From DASRDU01 sp046331565 (GTDB lineage Bacteria > Acidobacteriota > Blastocatellia > RBC074): DNA of 64,000 nt. Made by a program: the position numbers and the translations under genes. This document shows positions 1-6,978 of the stretch, in pieces. The notes beneath the pieces are model-generated. The model saw nothing but the letters and a program-made list of their open reading frames with translations, was not told the origin of the DNA and did not search any database. Positions within the stretch are counted from its first letter, which is position 1, and each line of letters starts with the position of its first letter. Location of the stretch: the NCBI GenBank assembly GCA_046331565.1, contig JAXLQP010000003.1, forward strand, positions 372,001-436,000, written 5' to 3'.

Positions 1-269
1 GCGTGTTCAGGCCGCGCACACGCCACTACGCCTTCCAGCGGATTGTCGTCGCGTTCAGCCAGCGACAGAATCCAGCGCGTTTCACCAGGCATGTGCGGCT
101 CGTCAACGTCGGCTTCGAGATGCACGGTGCAGTCAATCTCAACCCCGCGCGCCGCCGCCAGGTAATCTTCCATTCTGAAACTGCGATTGAGCGCCGGAAT
201 GTTCTTTGTCCATGAATAAGAGAACTGCTCCAGGTCCCACAAATGCTGGTGCGTATCAATGATTTTCAT
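1..269 (-). CDS. Amidohydrolase family protein (COG3618-like), 3' end outside window
   Basis: About 89 N-terminal residues are visible; the gene runs off the left edge. The protein begins MKIIDTHQHLWDLEQFSYSW. The early HQHLW is the first metal-binding motif of TIM-barrel amidohydrolases of the lactonase/COG3618 group, and the following EADVDEP segment also fits that group. These are cytoplasmic metal-dependent hydrolases of lactones or related rings; the substrate cannot be inferred. The start is the ATG at 269-267, with GGAGGA just upstream on the coding strand. It lies 30 bp behind the permease gene and may share its transcript. It is partial only because of the window edge. Confidence 0.75.
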   Translation of the reverse strand, partial: MKIIDTHQHLWDLEQFSYSWTKNIPALNRSFRMEDYLAAARGVEIDCTVHLEADVDEPHMPGETRWILSLAERDDNPLEGVVACARPEH

Positions 270-299
270 TTCTCCTCCGAAATCAGCGGGCGCGGTAAT

Positions 300-1562
300 C
301 TAAACACCGCGAATGGCATTGACCGGATCAAGCCGCGCGGCCCGCACCGCAGGCCACATTCCGGCAATCAGTCCGACGCTGACCGAAACCAGCAGCCCGA
401 CAACGATGGCCCACAACGGCACAGCCGCCGGAAAGCTGATGATGAACCGCAGGGCAAACGCAAAGAGAAAGCCGAACGCAATGCCGATCATTCCGCCCGC
501 GCCGGTCAGCGTGGCGGCTTCAATCAGAAACTGCATCAGCACATCGCGCCGCCGCGCCCCGATTGCCCGCCGGATGCCGATTTCAGAAGTGCGCTCGGTC
601 ACAGTCACCAGCATGATGTTCATCACCCCGACGCCGCCGACGAACAATCCGGCCAGTGCAATCGGCACAACTATCGCGGCCAGTCCGACGATGATCTGCT
701 GCACGGCTTCAAAGACCTGCTCAGCCCGGTTGACGCCGAAATTGTCTGGCGCATCGGCAGGCACGTTGCGCCGCACGCGCAGCGTGTACGTGACCTGATC
801 AATGACTTCGTCAACCTGACCGGCCCGCGCGCGCACGACGATCACTGTGCCTTCAATTTCAGGATACATCGCGGCAATCGTCTCGAACGGCGCGTAAACA
901 ATGCGTTCGTCTATGTCATCGCTGCCAATCACGCCTTCGCCCGAAGCCTGAGCCAGCACACCAATGACGCGGAACACGCGGCCATCAATGCGCACCTCTT
1001 TATCGAGCGGATCTGTTTCCTCAAACAACTGCCGCGCAATGCCCGCGCCGATCACCACGACACTCGCCCGCAGCGTTCTTTCGGCCTGCGTGAAATAACG
1101 CCCGCGTTCGACGCGCACTGAAACAATGTCAGGAAAGTTCTCCCACACGCCCAGAATCAGCGGATTGATCGCTTCACGCCCGCGCGCCGTCATCGTCGCC
1201 TTGTCTGCCGAAGGCCCGTAACTGCCGCGAATTTTCTGCGGCGAAACGCCGAGCGGTTTGTCGAGCGCGGCCACCGCAAGCGCGTCTTCATAAGTGATCT
1301 CTTTGCGCGCCCGCTCTTCCGCTGACGGTCGCCTGAACGACGGCCCGATCTTTTCCTCTTTGGTGAAGTAGATGACATTGGGCGCGCTCTTTTCAGTAAT
1401 GGCAGCCACCCGCGCCGAAAGCCCTGTCAGCACTGCGCCGACCATCACGACAACGGCAGTGCCGATAATTACGCCAGTCAGCGTCAGCGCCGCCCGCAGC
1501 TTGTGCGCCCGCAGCGAATCAAACACGGTGAGCATGATGTCCCTGAGTAACTGACGCTGCAT
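300..1562 (-). CDS. ABC transporter permease, MacB/FtsX type
   Basis: About 420 residues. A first membrane helix (GVIIGTAVVVMVGAVLTGL) is followed by a large extracytoplasmic MacB_PCD-type domain (about residues 45-265) and three C-terminal helices typical of FtsX permeases, with TERTSEIGIRRAIGARRRD before the penultimate helices. Family members work with an ATPase in mechanotransmission, efflux or lipoprotein handling. No ATPase is nearby. It is paralogous to the gene upstream at 1823-3175, and the two are separated by a palindromic repeat. The longest frame opens with TTG at 1586. I chose ATG 1562; ATG 1535, with AGGGA upstream, is a good alternative. Confidence 0.85.
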   Translation of the reverse strand: MQRQLLRDIMLTVFDSLRAHKLRAALTLTGVIIGTAVVVMVGAVLTGLSARVAAITEKSAPNVIYFTKEEKIGPSFRRPSAEERARKEITYEDALAVAALDKPLGVSPQKIRGSYGPSADKATMTARGREAINPLILGVWENFPDIVSVRVERGRYFTQAERTLRASVVVIGAGIARQLFEETDPLDKEVRIDGRVFRVIGVLAQASGEGVIGSDDIDERIVYAPFETIAAMYPEIEGTVIVVRARAGQVDEVIDQVTYTLRVRRNVPADAPDNFGVNRAEQVFEAVQQIIVGLAAIVVPIALAGLFVGGVGVMNIMLVTVTERTSEIGIRRAIGARRRDVLMQFLIEAATLTGAGGMIGIAFGFLFAFALRFIISFPAAVPLWAIVVGLLVSVSVGLIAGMWPAVRAARLDPVNAIRGV

Positions 1563-1621
1563 AAAATTCACAAAAGGCAGTAACAACCTTCAAGACAGGG
1601 CGTTTTGAAAGGATCTCGGAA

Positions 1622-1707
1622 CACCCCCGTAGTAACGAATTCATTCGTTGGGTTTCAATCTTCGCAGCTTCAGCAGCAGAACGAATGAATTCGTTACTAC
1701 GGGGGTG
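1622..1707. repeat. Inverted repeat, family A (CCCCCGTAGTAACGAATTC)
   Basis: Perfect 28-nt arms at 1622-1649 and 1680-1707 flank a 30-nt loop. Each arm contains CCCCCGTAGTAACGAATTC (or its complement) followed by ATTCGTT. A second copy with identical arms and the same 30-nt loop length lies at 34121-34206, and a diverged copy at 60351-60431. It sits between the two permease genes. There is no T-tract, so it is not a standard terminator. Confidence 0.9.
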
Positions 1708-1747
1708 CGGCCCGGTTCCACCACGAGGCCTTAACTGAATACCATTG

Positions 1748-1774
1748 AGCTGAAGCTGGAACTCCGAACACCGT
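1748..1774. repeat. Solitary half of the AGCTCAAGCTGGAACTC repeat
   Basis: The sequence here (AGCTGAAGCTGGAACTCCG then AACACCGT) closely matches the 3' arm of the long hairpin at 57207-57298. No complementary partner arm is present nearby, so this looks like a remnant or half element. It lies just downstream of the stop of the 1823-3175 permease. Confidence 0.6.
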
Positions 1775-1822
1775 CTCGCCGGACAAGTGATTTCCATCAA
1801 TGTTTCAGTGTGTCGGCAGATT

Positions 1823-3175
1823 TCATTCCGTTCTCAATGCTTCAATCGGATCAAGGTGCGCGGCGCGGCGGGCCGGGAAAACGCCGAAGACGATGCCAAC
1901 CACGCTCGAAACAACGATGGCCAGGACGAGCGCCCAGAGTGGCATGCGCAGCGGAAACTGTGTGAGCTTTGCGCCGAGCCAGACAATCAGCCACGCCAGC
2001 ATTGCGCCGCACGCGCCACCGGCCAGCGTCAGCAGCGTTGATTCAATCAGAAACTGCGCCAGAATGTCGCGCCGCCGCGCACCCAGGCTTTTGCGAATTC
2101 CGATTTCACGCGTTCGTTCAGTCACCGAAGCCAGCATCATATTCATTACGACGATGCCGCCGACCGCGAGCGCAATGGCAGTCAGCGGATAAAGCACTGC
2201 GCCAACGATGCCGGTCAGTTGTCCGGCAAAGGCTTCGATGCTGCGGGCTGTGGTCAGGCTGAAATTGTCTGCCGCGCCGGGTTGTAATCGTCGCTGTTGC
2301 CGCATGGCAAAGCGCACGGCGTCTTCAATCTGCTCACGCGACATTTCGCCGTCTGACTGTTCGACGGCTTTGGCCACCAGCGCGACCGAACGCGAACGCG
2401 CACCGAAAACTTTGGCAAACGTGCCGAGCGGCATCTGCACGATGGCATCCTGCGATGCGCCGAATGATGAACCGCGAGCCTTCAGCACGCCGACCACTTC
2501 GTATGAAGCCGCGCCAACTTTGATCGTCCTGCCCACAGGGTCATCGGTCGGGAACAGATCATCAGCAATGTCAGCGCCGATGACGCAGACCGGGCGGCGA
2601 TAATCTTCATCAGGTTCGGTCAGCTCGCGCCCACGTTCGATTTTGAGCGCCGACAGTTCCACCAGGTTCGGCGTCACGCCCTGCACGGCAATGCCGCTGA
2701 GCGTCTGATTGCCGCGCTGCACGGGCAGCGAAGCGTCAACCTGAGCGCCGACTTCAAACCTGTCGCCCAGCCGCGCACGCAATCCTTTCAGGTCTTCAAT
2801 CGTGATGTCCGGGCGTCTGGCCAGCGCTTCGACAAAGGCCTGCCCGTCGCCGATGAAATCCTGAAACGAGGCCTTGTCAAGGCGTACTGACTTTGGCCCC
2901 AGCTCTGCCGCTTCCTGCGCGACATAATTCTGTGCGCCTTCAAGCAGCGCCGCGACCAGCACGACCACCGCCACACCAATCACGATGCCCAGCACCGTCA
3001 GACCCGAACGCAGCCCGTGCGCCCGAATCGAATCAACCGCCAGGCTCAGCGCTTCGGCCTGCCGCCGCGCTCCGGCCAGCCACAAACGCCACCAGCCGGT
3101 ACTGGCACTGACAGTCGCCCGGCGCTCGCGTGACGCATCAATGTGATCGGGAATGATGGCAGTATCTTTCAGCAC
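1823..3175 (-). CDS. ABC transporter permease, MacB/FtsX type
   Basis: 450 residues with the same plan as its downstream paralogue: a longer cytoplasmic N-terminus (about 55 residues), one membrane helix (GIVIGVAVVVLVAALLEGA), a MacB_PCD-type periplasmic domain to about residue 300, then three FtsX helices with TERTREIGIRKSLGARRRD. The reading frame opens with GTG at 3175 and no clear ribosome site is visible; no in-frame ATG occurs before the first helix. Tandem permeases suggest a heteromeric exporter. The ATPase partner is not in this window, and the 94-bp gap to the HAD gene upstream holds no gene. Confidence 0.82.
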   Translation of the reverse strand: MLKDTAIIPDHIDASRERRATVSASTGWWRLWLAGARRQAEALSLAVDSIRAHGLRSGLTVLGIVIGVAVVVLVAALLEGAQNYVAQEAAELGPKSVRLDKASFQDFIGDGQAFVEALARRPDITIEDLKGLRARLGDRFEVGAQVDASLPVQRGNQTLSGIAVQGVTPNLVELSALKIERGRELTEPDEDYRRPVCVIGADIADDLFPTDDPVGRTIKVGAASYEVVGVLKARGSSFGASQDAIVQMPLGTFAKVFGARSRSVALVAKAVEQSDGEMSREQIEDAVRFAMRQQRRLQPGAADNFSLTTARSIEAFAGQLTGIVGAVLYPLTAIALAVGGIVVMNMMLASVTERTREIGIRKSLGARRRDILAQFLIESTLLTLAGGACGAMLAWLIVWLGAKLTQFPLRMPLWALVLAIVVSSVVGIVFGVFPARRAAHLDPIEALRTE

Positions 3176-3269
3176 GACGCTGGTTGTTTTCAGTTTCAGA
3201 GTTGATTACCGCACTGTCATTTTAATGGAGGAGCCTGGCTTTTCCGTCACAGCCGTTTCAGGCTTTTGT

Positions 3270-3923
3270 TCAGATGAACCGGTTCGCAAAAAAATCAGGC
3301 GGAAGATCAGCAAGCGATCTGACGACGTAATCAGCCTGCAATTCATCGTGCGTGGTCAGCACGCCGATGGTGAACATTCCGGCCCGCCGTCCGGCTTCGA
3401 TGCCCGCCGGAGCGTCTTCGACCACAATGCAGCGCGCCGGGTCAGTATTGAGTTTGGCCGCTGCCGCCAGAAAAACATCAGGCGCGGGCTTGCCCTGCTT
3501 TACTTCCTCAGAAGACATCACGGCATCAAAGAGCGGTTCGATGCCGGTCGCGGCAAAGACCGCGTCAATATTGCCTCGCGGCGCTGAAGTGCCAAGCGCC
3601 TGCCGCCAGCCTTCGGCTTTCAGCTTTTCAAGCCAGTGCCGCCCGCCCGGCAGCAGGTCAAGCCCCTGCGTGCGAATCAGCGCGCGATACTTTTCTTCCT
3701 TGGCCAGCGCCAGCCGCGCCACTTCGCTGTCGGGCAGATCAGGCCCGAAGTATCCGCGCAGAATTTCATCGTTGCGTTTGCCGAAATCAGCGACGAACTG
3801 CGCGTAAGTGAAAGAGAAATTTTCAGCTTCCATCACGGCGCGCCACGCCTGCCAGTGATATTCGACCGAGTTGATGAGTGTGCCGTCGAGATCCCAGATG
3901 ACGGCCCGGTGATGATGATTCAT
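3270..3923 (-). CDS. HAD-superfamily phosphatase, beta-phosphoglucomutase-like
   Basis: 217 residues. Motif I is VIWDLDGTLINS near the N-terminus, with both catalytic aspartates. An alpha-helical cap follows (about residues 17-90), then motif II threonine/serine (LGTSAPRGN), motif III lysine (KQGKPAPDVF) and motif IV VVEDAPAGIEAG. This is the layout of cytoplasmic phosphatases/mutases acting on sugar phosphates or phosphoglycolate; the exact substrate is unknown. I chose ATG 3923, directly before NHHHRAVIWDLDGT, because the upstream extension is repeat-derived and low in coding character. It is transcribed divergently from the acyltransferase at 4229. Confidence 0.85.
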   Translation of the reverse strand: MNHHHRAVIWDLDGTLINSVEYHWQAWRAVMEAENFSFTYAQFVADFGKRNDEILRGYFGPDLPDSEVARLALAKEEKYRALIRTQGLDLLPGGRHWLEKLKAEGWRQALGTSAPRGNIDAVFAATGIEPLFDAVMSSEEVKQGKPAPDVFLAAAAKLNTDPARCIVVEDAPAGIEAGRRAGMFTIGVLTTHDELQADYVVRSLADLPPDFFANRFI

Positions 3924-4011
3924 TGAGCGATGATGATTCCTGTTTGTTGAAATGCTGCTGTAGTTCGACAGTCTGCATGATTTATGAGCCGTTTGTCGAG
4001 CGTGGCGGCCT

Positions 4012-4174
4012 GTCACCCGAACAAGGAACGCAGGCGTCCCGAAACGCCGAAGACGACGGTGATCATTACCTTCCACTGTCACCTGAACAAGGAACGCAGG
4101 CGTCCCGCCTGCCTGATTCCAGTCAATGCGCTATTGAAACACAGGCAGGCGGGACGCCTGCGTTCCTTGTTCAG
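4012..4174. repeat. Three-copy GAACAAGGAACGCAGGCGTC repeat with perfect 33-bp inverted pair
   Basis: One direct copy lies at 4012-4041. A second copy at 4083-4115 forms a perfect 33-nt inverted pair with 4142-4174 across a 26-nt loop. The core word is GAACAAGGAACGCAGGCGTC. Unlike most hairpins in this window it sits between two divergent genes, where both promoters should be. Confidence 0.9.
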
Positions 4175-4228
4175 CCCGATCATAAATTGACAGCCTTTTG
4201 CGGTGCGTGCCAGCATGCGGCGGCCCCG

Positions 4229-5191
4229 ATGAATGAAGTGATCCAAAACTCAGCACCAGCCATCCACGAGCGCATCAGAAAACGCGGCGCGTTGCGCACA
4301 TACATTGAATACGCGCTTGCCTGGACAATTCTCAAAAGCCTTGGCGCACTGCCACGCACAGTGGCAATTAAAGTGGCGCAGGCAGTCGGCGCGCTGGCCC
4401 GCACGCTGCGCCCGCGCCTGAGCCGTCACGCTGAAACGAATCTGCGCCTGGCCTTCCCTGACCTTGATGAACGCGAACGCGAGCGCATTCTGCGCGGAGT
4501 CTTCAGCAACCTCGGACGACTGCTTGGCGAAGTCAGTCAGTTTCCCCGCTTCAACCGCGACAACATTTCATCAATCGTTGTTTACGAAGGCCTCGAAAAC
4601 TTTCTGGCCGCGCGCGATGAGGGGCGCGGCGTGATTCTGCTGACCGGACACATCGGCGCGTGGGAACTTTCGGTCTTTGCGCATTCGGTTTATGGCTATC
4701 CGATGTCGTTCCTCAAACGCAACGTTGACAACCCGCTGGTTGAACGGCTGGCTGAAAGTTACCGTTTGCGTCACGGCAACCGCAGCATTGACAAGCGCGG
4801 CTCGGTGCGTGAAATCCTGAAGACGCTGAAAGCAGGCGGCGTGGTGGGCATTCTCGCCGATCTGAACGCGACGCGTGAAGAAGGCGTGTTCGTTGATTTC
4901 TTCGGCGTGCCTGCCTCAACCACTGCCGGAGTCGCCACGCTTGCGCTGCGCACGGGCGCGGTCGTGCTGCCCGGTTATATCGTGTGGGACGACAAGGCGA
5001 AAATTCATCGCCTGCATTTTGAAAAGCCGATTGAGACCATCAGCACCGGCAATCAGAAGGAAGATGTAATCACCAGCACACAGCGTTACACGAAAGCGCT
5101 TGAAGACATCATCCGCCGCTACCCCGATCAATGGCTGTGGATTCATCGCCGGTGGAAAACGAGGCCGGAAGGTGAAAGGGATATTTACTGA
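4229..5191 (+). CDS. Lysophospholipid/lauroyl acyltransferase family protein (LpxL/HtrB-like)
   Basis: 320 residues. The acyltransferase signature GHIGAWE (HX4E type) lies near residue 135, followed by the FLKR segment, GGVVGILADLNA (about residue 200) and VDFFGVPASTTAG, all conserved in inner-membrane LpxL/LpxM acyltransferases. These transfer a secondary acyl chain to a lipid A precursor; with lpxB nearby, a role in lipid A is likely. The C-terminus has WLWIHRRWKTRP, typical of the family. The frame is open from 3923, but that part is made of repeats, so I chose ATG 4229 (MNEVIQNS). No strong ribosome site is seen. Confidence 0.85.
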   Translation: MNEVIQNSAPAIHERIRKRGALRTYIEYALAWTILKSLGALPRTVAIKVAQAVGALARTLRPRLSRHAETNLRLAFPDLDERERERILRGVFSNLGRLLGEVSQFPRFNRDNISSIVVYEGLENFLAARDEGRGVILLTGHIGAWELSVFAHSVYGYPMSFLKRNVDNPLVERLAESYRLRHGNRSIDKRGSVREILKTLKAGGVVGILADLNATREEGVFVDFFGVPASTTAGVATLALRTGAVVLPGYIVWDDKAKIHRLHFEKPIETISTGNQKEDVITSTQRYTKALEDIIRRYPDQWLWIHRRWKTRPEGERDIY

Positions 5192-5200
5192 AGGCTGGTG

Positions 5201-5279
5201 CAGTACCGCGAACGTGAATGAGCGGCGCTTGTGCCAGCCTGATTATTGAAACCACCGCTCGCTCACGCTCGCGGTACTG
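5201..5279. repeat. Inverted repeat CAGTACCGCGA...GAGCGG
   Basis: 25-nt arms at 5201-5225 and 5255-5279 pair with three mismatches. The 3' arm carries the GCTCGCTCACGCTCGCGGTA word. A second, partly overlapping pairing (GGCTGGTGC with TTGTGCCAGCC) is possible. It begins 9 nt after the acyltransferase stop and ends 16 nt before the next start. Confidence 0.8.
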
Positions 5280-5295
5280 TACCTGATCTGAACTC

Positions 5296-5568
5296 ATGGA
5301 TTTGAAAGTTCTGCTGACAACCTTTGGCATGATCTTCCTGGCTGAAATGGGAGACAAGACGCAACTCGCCGCCATCACGATGGCCGCGCAGACGCGCAAG
5401 CCGGTCGCGGTCTTTATTGGCGCATCGCTCGCGCTCGCCGCAGTTTCACTGATCGGCGTCGCACTGGGCAGCGTGCTGGCGCATTACATCAACGCCGAAC
5501 ACCTGCGCAAAGCCGCTGCCATCGCCTTTATCGTGATCGGGGCGCTGATGCTGTGGGGCAAAATGTAA
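5296..5568 (+). CDS. TMEM165/GDT1 (UPF0016) family protein, half-size
   Basis: 90 residues. The hallmark E-x-G-D-(K/R)-T motif is present once (LAEMGDKTQLAAI, about residue 16), followed by two more hydrophobic segments (about 33-58 and 68-88). The family contains cation/H+ exchangers, in bacteria mostly Mn2+ exporters. Full-length members have two such repeats; single-repeat forms like this one probably dimerise, often with a second half gene, which is not seen here. ATG 5296 follows the palindrome directly. The stop at 5568 is followed within 6 nt by the next repeat element. Confidence 0.85.
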   Translation: MDLKVLLTTFGMIFLAEMGDKTQLAAITMAAQTRKPVAVFIGASLALAAVSLIGVALGSVLAHYINAEHLRKAAAIAFIVIGALMLWGKM

Positions 5569-5573
5569 GCACA

Positions 5574-5677
5574 AATGCGGAGCGCGGAATGCGGAATGCG
5601 GAATCAGCACAGAGCAGCGAGACTGAACAGGCTTCATCTGCCTTCAACTCCGCACTCCGCACTCCGCACTCCGCACT
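5574..5677. repeat. Heptameric TGCGGAA hairpin overlapping the lpxB 5' region
   Basis: Arm 1 (5574-5604) is a run of near-identical 7-nt units, AATGCGGAGCGCGGAATGCG and so on. Arm 2 (5647-5677) is built of CTCCGCA units. They pair over 31 nt with some G:T and A:C positions around a 42-nt loop. It lies between the GDT1 gene and lpxB and is open in the lpxB reading frame. Confidence 0.85.
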
Positions 5678-5684
5678 TCGCCTG

Positions 5685-6830
5685 ATGCTGGTCGCGGGTG
5701 AGGCTTCGGGCGACAAGCACGGCGCGCATCTGGTTGAGGCCTTGCGCGCGTTGCAGCCACAGGCTGAATTTGAACTGTTCGGCGCGGGCGGCGATGAAAT
5801 GCGCGCTGCCGGAGTCGAAACGCTGGTGGATGCCCGCGACGTCGCCATTATGGGCGTGCTGGAAGTTGCAGCGGCGATGCGCAAATTCCTGCGCGCCTTT
5901 CGCACTTTGCGCGATGCCGCCCGCGAACGAAAGCCTGATGCGGTGATTCTGATTGACTGGCCGGAATTCAACCTGCGCCTGGCGAAAAGGCTTCATCGTG
6001 ACGGGCAGCGCGTGGTCTATTACATCAGCCCGCAGGTCTGGGCGTGGCGCAGCTATCGCGTCAGGCAGATCAGGCGCGATGTCGAACGCATGCTGGTCAT
6101 CCTGCCGTTTGAAAAGGATTACTACGCCGGTCGCGGAGTGCAGGTTGAATACGTCGGTCATCCGCTGCTTGACAGCGTGCGCGTCACGGCCACACGCGCA
6201 GAGTTCTGTGAAAAGCACGGCTTCGATTCTTCAAAGCCGCTCGTCGCGCTGCTGCCCGGCAGCCGCCGCAAGGAACTGGCCTGCATCCTGCCGCCGATGA
6301 TTGCGGCTGCGCGGCAGTTGCATTCATCGCGTCCTGACATTCAGTTCGTCCTGCCGCTTGCGCCAACCATCACCCGCGCCGAAGCTGAGCAGGCCATTGC
6401 AGCGAGCGGCGGCGCAGCCAGTGTGCGCATCATTGAAAACGACACTTACAATGCCGTCGCTGCTGCAACGCTCGCAGTCGTGGCGAGCGGCACGGCGACG
6501 CTTGAAACGGCCATCATCGGCACGCCGCTCATCGTTGTTTACAAGGCATCGCAACTCAACTGGCGTTTGTTTCGCCCGCTCATCAACGTGCCATTTGTCG
6601 GAATGCCCAACCTGATTGCGGGCCGCGAAATCGCGCCTGAACTTTTGCAGGATCAGCTCAGCGCCGACAACCTGGCCGCGCAGATCACGTCATTGCTGAA
6701 TGACAACGAACGACTGATGCAGGCCCGCGCCGATCTCGCCACAGTCCGCGCCAGACTCGGTGAAGCCAACGCCTCACAACGCGCCGCTCAGGCCATTCTC
6801 GATCTGCTCAGCGAAAAATCAGAGAGATGA
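5685..6830 (+). CDS. lpxB: Lipid-A-disaccharide synthase
   Basis: 381 residues from ATG 5685, close to the usual length of LpxB. It condenses UDP-2,3-diacylglucosamine with lipid X to form the lipid A disaccharide at the inner membrane (GT19). Family motifs are LVAGEASGDKHGA at the N-terminus, VILIDWPEFNLRLA, YYISPQVWAWR, VGHPLLD and LLPGSRRKEL. The frame stays open upstream to 5553, but that 44-residue extension is encoded by the heptameric repeat and precedes the conserved family N-terminus, so I take 5685. No ribosome site precedes it. The stop codon lies inside the next hairpin. Confidence 0.95.
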   Translation: MLVAGEASGDKHGAHLVEALRALQPQAEFELFGAGGDEMRAAGVETLVDARDVAIMGVLEVAAAMRKFLRAFRTLRDAARERKPDAVILIDWPEFNLRLAKRLHRDGQRVVYYISPQVWAWRSYRVRQIRRDVERMLVILPFEKDYYAGRGVQVEYVGHPLLDSVRVTATRAEFCEKHGFDSSKPLVALLPGSRRKELACILPPMIAAARQLHSSRPDIQFVLPLAPTITRAEAEQAIAASGGAASVRIIENDTYNAVAAATLAVVASGTATLETAIIGTPLIVVYKASQLNWRLFRPLINVPFVGMPNLIAGREIAPELLQDQLSADNLAAQITSLLNDNERLMQARADLATVRARLGEANASQRAAQAILDLLSEKSER

Positions 6831-6934
6831 CGGAACAGACGGAAATAACGGAACAGACGAAAAAGACAAAGAAACATCAGTTCAGCGTTTTGTTCCGTCT
6901 GTTCCGTTATTTCCGTCTGTTCCGTCATCTCTCT
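6821..6934. repeat. 9-nt periodic ACGGAACAG hairpin, perfect 39-nt arms
   Basis: Arms at 6821-6859 and 6896-6934 are perfectly complementary over 39 nt with a 36-nt spacer. Each arm is built of 9-nt units (ACGGAACAG, ACGGAAATA, ACGGAACAG). The lpxB stop codon (6828-6830) lies inside arm 1. Closely related elements occur at 27303-27411 and 40841-40955, each bordered by the same AGAGAGATGACGGAAC terminus. Confidence 0.95.
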
Positions 6935-6978
6935 TCTGCTTTCATCATTCATCACTCATCGTTCATAATTTTCCCGTT

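Noticed and set aside
243..1121. Long plus-strand open frame
   Set aside because: It is the antisense shadow of the MacB-type permease; its His/Arg/Asp-rich composition is typical of a reversed GC-rich gene.
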